This document shows positions 16,301 through 20,441 of a DNA stretch of 24,807 nucleotides, piece by piece (the first letter of the stretch is position 1; every line of letters starts with the position of its first letter). The stretch spans positions 1,285-26,091 of the forward strand of contig DHMO01000028.1 in the NCBI GenBank assembly GCA_002405835.1, given 5' to 3'. The translations under genes were made by a program, and so were the position numbers. This DNA comes from Lentisphaeria bacterium UBA4640 (lineage in GTDB: Bacteria; Verrucomicrobiota; Lentisphaeria; Victivallales; UBA1829). The notes under the pieces were generated by a model. That model saw nothing but the letters and a program-made list of their open reading frames with translations. It made no database searches and had not been told where the DNA came from.

Positions 16301-16656
16301 CCATCGAATCCAAAGCCTTTCACGACTTCTGGTCAAAAGTCGAAAATGAGAAATCGCTCCCCGACGTCGTGGCAAAATACGAAACCCAGCTCACCCGCAA
16401 ACTCGAAGAGGGCGGACTCGTTTCCGACACCTATCTGCGCACCGCCGCCCGTCTCCAGGACGTCGACCGCATCACGCCGGAATACAACGCCATCTACTGC
16501 CGTCCCCAGGACTTCCTGGTCCTCGGCTTCCCATTCCTGAAGAAAAACATCTGCTACTACATGACGCAGCCGCAGATCAACGAAACCGTTCACCTGATCG
16601 GTCTCTTCTCAAAGTATCCAACGGAAAACATCAATATAACAGCTAAAAAGAGGTAA
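13357..16656 (+). CDS. Large multidomain glycan-synthesis protein: coiled coil, WbsX domain and two RgpF-like domains
   Basis: The 1099-residue protein starts at ATG 13357, one base after the ATPase stop; sequence open further upstream is overlap with that gene. Residues about 38-95 form a heptad-rich coiled coil ending in ILNSRAWAVARMLHYLRG, a linker seen in multidomain glycosyltransferases. Residues about 208-560 are a Glyco_tran_WbsX (PF14307, GH99-like) domain: FYLPQYH, WWGKGFTEWTN, YYYWFDGKK, CWANENWTRTWDG and FINAWNEWAEGTYLEPD. Residues about 583-815 (VLIHLHAFYPDLMEEFI, PNCGRDVAPFF, FIGHFHTKKS) and 831-1060 (LALFIHYQADKSVSDADLYL, DNTGFDFGAWKAAL from residue 890, LLNNSIIGPF, DFWGMTEF, HIQSYFLVF) are RgpF/rhamnan-synthesis-like (PF05045). 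It probably builds or modifies the polymer exported by the adjacent transporter in the cytoplasm. Linkages and sugars cannot be deduced. Confidence 0.9.
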   Translation: MNFQEEELLRIFDRAIMPDSLHGQTLPAPERATENDFQDIAVSELQNYCDGLEQKMIRMQQEINTLKRSVEQEKQTSARQMNECESLRRQMEYDRQYLLQILNSRAWAVARMLHYLRGILTFNRAVILELKTVIDDRLLQEAASQSSPKRKAAVLLSALMHQATRTVKKIAGTKTPLVSPLPGSMLESGVYGSFYQDDERFPRLNPEVRAITFYLPQYHTFPENDEWWGKGFTEWTNTRKAKPRFPGHYQPRTPHKDIGYYDLSQVETLKRQAALAKAHGIDAFCMYYYWFDGKKLMEKPLDLLISHPEIDLKFCLCWANENWTRTWDGQEKSVLIQQNYSDENDIRFIQDLKKYITDPRYVRCDGKPVILIYHAKILPDPNKTFAAWRDWCRKNGVGEIQIWSCRTFIRTDEFKKPVEVDREVEFPPHMVASLELIKPSVFKAYKEDGFYYNYAKIIEDVRCSTTMADRSPYPYYRCAMLGWDNSARRAEGYSVWQYFSLDSYHFWLRRNIEYTKKNFPENERFIFINAWNEWAEGTYLEPDERFGYASINTTTRALCNLPARGDYQVLTPFRGEIESPGKVLIHLHAFYPDLMEEFIRHFNNIPFEYDCEITTDTRKKSAEIKQILKAHPLRACTKWHITVTPNCGRDVAPFFAACSDRIGKYDFIGHFHTKKSVTVNWGDEWRHYLLDQLLGSEDNVKTIFRRFSRDARLGLCFPCPHPGMRNYMHWEKNRERCEQLLAAMGLQVQLPDRPLFPVGQMFWARTKAIEPLFRSGIIRQKDFESENGQITDTLAHATERIWKYVAEGTGYTTLAATLPPAPPAEKETGKVRRLALFIHYQADKSVSDADLYLLKELRKSSEIIVISNSGLSKHAMKKVLALAKEVMVRDNTGFDFGAWKAALAKASLDDYDELVLLNNSIIGPFYSFDRIFGRMERSRADFWGMTEFPETRNPKREEAKYLPGGVIPRHIQSYFLVFRRKAIESKAFHDFWSKVENEKSLPDVVAKYETQLTRKLEEGGLVSDTYLRTAARLQDVDRITPEYNAIYCRPQDFLVLGFPFLKKNICYYMTQPQINETVHLIGLFSKYPTENINITAKKR

Positions 16657-16662
16657 TCAACC

Positions 16663-17781
16663 ATGAGCGACCCGAAAAAAGACGCAAAACGCGACGTCAT
16701 CCGCCGGCGGATATTCATGAAAAACGTTCCGGATTTCGCAGAAAAAACCGGACTCGAAATCGGAGCCCTCTGCGCTCCCCTCCTTCAGAAAAGCGAAGCG
16801 AACGTCAAGTACTACGACATCTTCCCGAAAGAGACTCTCATCGAACACTTCCAGGAATTCTATCCCGGAAGAACTTTCGTCGACGTCGATTTCGTCGCCC
16901 GCACCCGCTCCCTCTCCGAAGTTCTCGGCGACAACAAGTTCGACTACTTCATCGCGAACCATGTCATCGAGCACATCCCCGACTTCATCGGCTTCTTCAA
17001 ATCCGTGTATGAAAGCCTCAACGACGGCGGCAAATTCTTCCTCGCCGTCCCGGACCGCCGCTTCACGTTCGACTACTACCGCCCCGAAACCTCCGCCGGA
17101 CACCTCATCGTCGACCACGAGGACCACGGAACCGTCGATGCAGCAGAGCATATTCTCGACTCCCTCATCTACCACACCGAAAAGCTGAACATCTACTGGA
17201 GCGACATTGAAAACCAGCGCTACAACTTCGTTCACCACCACCATATTTTCAATTACGAAACCTTCATCGACCGGATCATCAAGCCGCTGATCCGCCTCCG
17301 CTACTTCCCCTTCTCCGTCATCGACTGCCACTTCGAGCCGGATCTCGACAACGAATTCAACATCGTTCTCGAAAAGTGCACCGACCTCAGCCAGATCCAC
17401 GTCCTCGGCGAACACATCGAAGTCCAGCCCGAAAGACTCGAGGAAGCTCCCAACCTCTACGACTTCCGCGCGCAGATGGATCTCATCTCGAAATCCGGCT
17501 GGTTCGATCCGCTCTGGTACCTCACCACATACACCACCGTCCGCCTCAGCGGACTCAATCCCCTCAAGCACTACTACTTCTGGGGCGCGTTCCACGGATT
17601 CAACCCCTCCCCGCGCTTCGATTCCAACTACTACCTCCAGGCAAACCCCGACGTCCGTCAGGCCGGACTCAATCCGCTCTGGCACTACCTCCACAACGGC
17701 GTCAACGAAGGACGTTTCCCGCTGCCGCAGGCGGAAATTGACTCCGCGCAGGGCAATCAGAAGACGGAATCCGCCGAATAA
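16663..17781 (+). CDS. SAM-dependent methyltransferase with a C-terminal tandem repeat found in glycan-synthesis proteins
   Basis: The 372-residue protein begins at ATG 16663 behind AGAGGT, six bases after the previous stop. The first about 200 residues are a class I methyltransferase: the SAM loop GLEIGALCAPL (residues 30-40), the acidic region VKYYDIF, and FDYFIANHVIEHIPD with the usual Glu103-His104 of Methyltransf_11-type enzymes, then LNDGGKFFLAVPDRRF. The C terminus has two 38-residue repeats starting at Phe281 and Phe319, with the pattern FDxxxYL...GLNPLxHY...G...; the second reads YLQANPDVRQAGLNPLWHYL then EGRFPLP. I know this pattern from the tails of glycosyltransferases and rhamnan-synthesis proteins, where its role is unclear. 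With a Wzt carrying a recognition domain next door, it could place a methyl cap on the exported glycan, which is an inference. Confidence 0.87.
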   Translation: MSDPKKDAKRDVIRRRIFMKNVPDFAEKTGLEIGALCAPLLQKSEANVKYYDIFPKETLIEHFQEFYPGRTFVDVDFVARTRSLSEVLGDNKFDYFIANHVIEHIPDFIGFFKSVYESLNDGGKFFLAVPDRRFTFDYYRPETSAGHLIVDHEDHGTVDAAEHILDSLIYHTEKLNIYWSDIENQRYNFVHHHHIFNYETFIDRIIKPLIRLRYFPFSVIDCHFEPDLDNEFNIVLEKCTDLSQIHVLGEHIEVQPERLEEAPNLYDFRAQMDLISKSGWFDPLWYLTTYTTVRLSGLNPLKHYYFWGAFHGFNPSPRFDSNYYLQANPDVRQAGLNPLWHYLHNGVNEGRFPLPQAEIDSAQGNQKTESAE

Positions 17782-17792
17782 CCGCACCCGCT

Positions 17793-17818
17793 CCGCCGGT
17801 TTCGCCCGGGACCGGCGG
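17793..17818. terminator. Hairpin between convergent genes
   Basis: CCGCCGGT (17793-17800) and ACCGGCGG (17811-17818) form a perfect 8-bp GC-rich stem with a 10-base loop, in the 38 bases between the methyltransferase stop and the nuclease-family stop on the other strand. T tracts are poor on both sides, so it may work as a weak bidirectional terminator or protect 3' ends. Confidence 0.5.
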
Positions 17819-17819
17819 T

Positions 17820-18551
17820 TCAGTATTCAAAATCGAACACGATCGGCAGATGATCGGAAAACTCCACGTCCGGCACGCGGAAACGCACCGCGCGGATGGA
17901 TTTGGAACACAGGACGAAATCCAGACGCAGCTTCGGATTCCCCGCGGGATACGTCGGCAGCCCCTCCGTGTTCGGATCGTAAAGGTCGAGCGCGCGCATG
18001 AGCTTTTCGACCTCCTCCGCTCCGTCGAACGCGTTGAAATCTCCGGCGATGACGACCGGTTCCGGGTTGATGGCGGCGATTTTCATCAGATAATCGAGCT
18101 GAGCCGCGCGCGTTTTGTGACCGAGCGCGAGATGCACGAGGAAGAACCGGATCCCGCCGATGTGCAGTTCCAGAATCAGTTTTTTGAATCCGACGGGGAA
18201 ATAATAGACCTTTTCTTCGGCGGCGTCGAGACGGGTGAAGAATGCGTTTCCCTGTTTGCGGAGAATGGGGATCCGGCGTCCGATGGAGCCGAGCCCGTAC
18301 TTCACGCCGCAGAGCGAATAATGTTTGAGCCGTTTCGCCACGAGCGCGGCCTGATTGACGAATCCGGTCCGGAACGACCCGGTGTCGATCTCGACGAGTC
18401 CGACGACGTCCGCATTGCTCCGGTCGATGAAATCGATGATCCGGTTGAGATATTCCATTCGCGTATGCAGATAGCGGTGAGCGGTGAAGATGGTTCCGAT
18501 TCCGCCGGCGGTTCCGGTTCCGTATGCAATATTGTAAACAAGCAGTCTCAT
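17820..18551 (-). CDS. Endonuclease/exonuclease/phosphatase (EEP) family metal-dependent hydrolase
   Basis: The 243-residue protein on the minus strand begins at ATG 18551, with GGGAG eight bases upstream. It shows the EEP (PF03372) set in order: LVYNIAYG with Asn7, DVVGLVEID with metal ligand Glu54, HLALGHKTRAAQL, VIAGDFNAF with Asp171 and Asn173, LDFVLCS, and the terminal SDHLPIVFDF with Asp233 and His234. All catalytic residues of the DNase I-like fold appear to be present. There is no clear signal peptide or membrane segment, so it is probably cytoplasmic. Family members cut DNA, RNA or phosphodiesters of lipids and nucleotides, and the substrate cannot be told. It is the only clear minus-strand gene in the window and separates the glycan unit from the hairpin element. 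Confidence 0.88.
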   Translation of the reverse strand: MRLLVYNIAYGTGTAGGIGTIFTAHRYLHTRMEYLNRIIDFIDRSNADVVGLVEIDTGSFRTGFVNQAALVAKRLKHYSLCGVKYGLGSIGRRIPILRKQGNAFFTRLDAAEEKVYYFPVGFKKLILELHIGGIRFFLVHLALGHKTRAAQLDYLMKIAAINPEPVVIAGDFNAFDGAEEVEKLMRALDLYDPNTEGLPTYPAGNPKLRLDFVLCSKSIRAVRFRVPDVEFSDHLPIVFDFEY

Positions 18552-18570
18552 AGTGTTTCTCCCTGGGAAT

Positions 18571-18598
18571 AGGATAGTGCTTTTTTGCGAAAAATCAA
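18571..18598 (-). promoter_or_regulatory. Possible promoter of the EEP-family gene
   Basis: Read on the minus strand: TTGATT (18598-18593), a 16-base spacer, TATCCT (18576-18571). The start would fall near 18564, leaving about 13 bases of leader that include the GGGAG site. The -10 match is moderate. It lies just outside the hairpin element. Confidence 0.4.
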
Positions 18599-18612
18599 GC
18601 GCGCGCGGAGAA

Positions 18613-18986
18613 AAAGTGTCGCCCCTTTGGGGCTCGGCAAGTGTCGCTCCGCTCGAAAGTGTCGGCTTCGCCTCGGCAAGTGTCGCGGCCGATGTCCGCT
18701 CGAAAGGGCCGAGCTGTCGCTGTTGATGCGGCTTCGCCGCGGAAGACAGAGCGCGCGCCTGCGGCGCTTAGAAGGGAGGCGCTGGTGCGGTGAAGGAGAA
18801 ACTCAAAGGAACAACATATCGTTGAATTTGGGACCGGGCGCGGAAGGGGCGTTGCTTAAGCGCCGCAGGCGCGCAATCGGAAACTCAATATTCAACAGCG
18901 CTCCGCGCTCGGCCCTTTCGAGCGAAGCGACACTTGCCGAGGCGCTATGCGCCGACACTTGCCGAGCCCCAAAGGGGCGACACTTT
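18613..18986. repeat. Nested foldback element of about 374 bp with at least five exactly matching arm pairs
   Basis: Exact reverse-complement arm pairs, correctly nested from outside to inside: 18613-18646 with 18953-18986 (34 bp), 18669-18686 with 18927-18944 (18 bp), 18697-18714 with 18907-18924 (18 bp), 18718-18726 with 18892-18900 (9 bp), and 18753-18770 with 18857-18874 (18 bp). The centre (18771-18856) contains no recognisable gene. The left side carries an extra 22-base unit (18647-18668) that the right side lacks. A 157-codon frame runs through it, but its translation is an Arg/Ala-rich artefact of the repeats. No transposase is adjacent. It could be a non-autonomous mobile element, a BIME-like repeat cluster or a structured RNA. 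Confidence 0.9.
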
Positions 18987-19028
18987 CGAGCGCTCTACGA
19001 GCGCGACACTTCAGGCGGCATAGCCGCC
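18614..19028. repeat. Array of eight AAGTGTCG octamers separated by short variable hairpins
   Basis: Direct copies of AAGTGTCG lie at 18614-18621, 18639-18646, 18657-18664 and 18678-18685. Inverted copies (CGACACTT) lie at 18928-18935, 18953-18960, 18978-18985 and 19004-19011. They are joined by CTCGGC or CTCGA linkers and small palindromes that mostly have three-base loops but unrelated stems: CCCC-TTT-GGGG, GGC-TTC-GCC, GCGC-TAT-GCGC, CCCC-AAA-GGGG, CGCTC-TAC-GAGCG and GGCGGC-ATA-GCCGCC. Hairpins of the same shape, GCGGC-TTC-GCCGC and GCGCC-TGC-GGCGC, also occur in the interior. The octamer is constant while stems vary, unlike CRISPR spacers or simple tandem repeats. Confidence 0.85.
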
Positions 19029-19050
19029 GCCACTTTTTTTTGTTTTTTTT
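19014..19050 (+). terminator. Terminator-like right end of the hairpin array
   Basis: GGCGGC-ATA-GCCGCC (19014-19028) is followed by GCCAC and then two T runs broken by one G, up to 19050. No plus-strand gene lies between the minus-strand nuclease gene and this point. It would therefore stop either an RNA made from the element itself or read-through. On the other flank the minus strand reads CCCCAAAGGGG-CGACAC-TTTTT (down to 18611), a weaker mirror image. Confidence 0.6.
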
Positions 19051-19061
19051 TCATTTAGGAC

Positions 19062-19091
19062 TGGAAATTTCAAAAAGTTGTTGTATATGAT
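19062..19091 (+). promoter_or_regulatory. Weak candidate promoter for the prepilin-like cassette
   Basis: TGGAAA (19062-19067), 18 bases, TATGAT (19086-19091); an overlapping TATAGT lies at 19091-19096. The stretch is AT-rich and sits between the terminator-like T tract and the ribosome site AGGAGA (19109-19114). The -10 is good and the -35 poor. Confidence 0.35.
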
Positions 19092-19120
19092 ATAGTAGAG
19101 CAAGTTTTAGGAGAACGGAC

Positions 19121-19690
19121 ATGCGAAAGATACGCCACAGCTTCAACATGGTAGAGATCGTCTTAGCGATAGGAGTCGTCGCATTCGGGATAACCGGCGT
19201 CATGGCCCTCCTCCCGCCTGCACTGAATGCGATGAAAAATGTGAACTACGATGGCTTTATGGATGAAGCTGCATCAAAAATCCAATGGCTGATTAACGAC
19301 GATAAAATAAAACTCTCCGAAATGAGTCTCTATGACTCAAACTATAAGAGCTCTATTTTAGATAAGATAAATGATCCAGCTTATCAAAGTAAGACAAATG
19401 AATATTCCGATAAACGTATATATCAACAAATCCCTGGTCGGTTATATTATATTACATCCGATGATGGAGCCGTTGGAATTCATGCCAATGTTTGGAAAGC
19501 CCCTATAGCGGATTTAAGAATTCGCGCGAATAACACAACTGATGACATAAAAGACCTTTCTGCTTTGAGTGATACAGGAAGAGTCTTTATCTGCGTCAGC
19601 TGGCCGACTTCGAAAAAATGGGAAGATCGCGACAAACGTTACATCGTTTACGACAAGTTTGGAACTACTTATTCTTCCGCCACCCCGTAA
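19121..19690 (+). CDS. Prepilin-like protein, Verru_Chthon cassette protein B-like
   Basis: The 189-residue protein starts at ATG 19121 with AGGAGA six bases upstream. Its N terminus, a short basic leader and then FNMVEIVLAIGVVAFGI followed by TGVMALLPPAL, is a type IV pilin/pseudopilin signal: Glu at position +5 and one hydrophobic helix. The residue before the cleavage site is Ser rather than the usual Gly. The helix ending in ALLPPAL is what I recall for Verru_Chthon cassette protein B (a TIGRFAM family), and it also resembles GspI of type II secretion. The rest is an unassigned globular domain, probably periplasmic after processing by a prepilin peptidase that is not encoded here. It is the first gene of an AT-rich, tightly packed cassette, and its position after the hairpin element suggests an own promoter. 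Confidence 0.85.
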   Translation: MRKIRHSFNMVEIVLAIGVVAFGITGVMALLPPALNAMKNVNYDGFMDEAASKIQWLINDDKIKLSEMSLYDSNYKSSILDKINDPAYQSKTNEYSDKRIYQQIPGRLYYITSDDGAVGIHANVWKAPIADLRIRANNTTDDIKDLSALSDTGRVFICVSWPTSKKWEDRDKRYIVYDKFGTTYSSATP

Positions 19691-19705
19691 CTGGAGCAAA
19701 GGGAA

Positions 19706-20431
19706 ATGGTCAAAGTCTACACAAAAAAATCATTTACTTTGATAGAAATCGCGGTTGCAATGTCTATTTTCGCGATTCTCATGCTTATCATGATGCAACT
19801 TTTCGGCTCAATACAATCCGTTTGGAGACGTTCCTACCAGAAAGCTGTTACCGCAGGCGATGCTCGCTTCGTCAACCAATTAATTAGAAAAACATTTTCC
19901 TCTCTGACAAAACAGGATGCAGACAACTCTTACAAGGCTCTCTTTTATTATCAAAAAGATCCATCAAAATCAAAAATAGACGATCCATCTTTATGGCTTC
20001 TTTCAGACCATCCCCTCAACAATCAGACTACCGCATATGAGATAGCATTTTACCTCAACAAGAAAAGTACAATCAGCGGAAGTACGCCGCTCTATGATCT
20101 CTATGCCAACATAACATCCCAGATTGACACAGCGAATTACGATGCAACAACTAGCGATACTCCTTGGACAACTTATGGAAGAGATTCTGGAACTGGGGCT
20201 TTTGCTCTTCTGCTTCTTGAAAATGTCGCAGATTTTCATATAGCCCCCATACCACAGACCGCAGCGACATCCGGAAGTGGAACAGCAGATGCTCCTAAGA
20301 GGATTCAAGTGACTTTGACTTTGCTGGAAAATCCAGAGATGGCAGAACGCTACTCACAAGCAACTGACGATGAGGTTAAGTCACAATATACGCGCACCTA
20401 CACTCTTATCCTAGAGCGTGAAACGAACTAA
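19706..20431 (+). CDS. Prepilin-like protein, Verru_Chthon cassette protein C-like
   Basis: The 241-residue protein starts at ATG 19706, 15 bases after the preceding stop, with GGAG and AAAGGG upstream. The N terminus TKKSFTLIEIAVAMSIFAIL is a canonical class III signal (Glu at +5) except that the residue at -1 is Ser. The helix runs into MMQLFGSIQSVWRRS, typical of cassette protein C and reminiscent of GspJ. The C-terminal half holds GAFALLLLENVADFHI and IQVTLTLLENPEMAERY, a beta-rich pattern like GspJ-type tips, ending in YTLILERETN. It is probably anchored in the inner membrane and incorporated into a pseudopilus-like structure together with its neighbours. The assignment to the cassette is by memory of the family and gene order; the specific function is unknown. 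Confidence 0.83.
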   Translation: MVKVYTKKSFTLIEIAVAMSIFAILMLIMMQLFGSIQSVWRRSYQKAVTAGDARFVNQLIRKTFSSLTKQDADNSYKALFYYQKDPSKSKIDDPSLWLLSDHPLNNQTTAYEIAFYLNKKSTISGSTPLYDLYANITSQIDTANYDATTSDTPWTTYGRDSGTGAFALLLLENVADFHIAPIPQTAATSGSGTADAPKRIQVTLTLLENPEMAERYSQATDDEVKSQYTRTYTLILERETN

Positions 20432-20441
20432 GAGGTTTATC

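Noticed and set aside
16657..17787. Minus-strand open frame of 376 codons opposite the methyltransferase
   Set aside because: It exactly shadows the plus-strand methyltransferase and is composed mainly of Val/Glu/Asp/Phe, as expected for antisense of Asp/Asn/Tyr/His codons.
18611..19030. CRISPR-like array
   Set aside because: The repeated unit is only about 8 bases, occurs in both orientations, has irregular spacing, and the intervening sequences are themselves palindromes. No cas genes are present.
18585..19058. Open frame of 157 codons across the intergenic hairpin element
   Set aside because: The translation is Arg/Gly/Ala-rich and simply mirrors the repeated GC-rich hairpins. There is no ribosome site and no family resemblance. 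The region is better explained as a repeat element.
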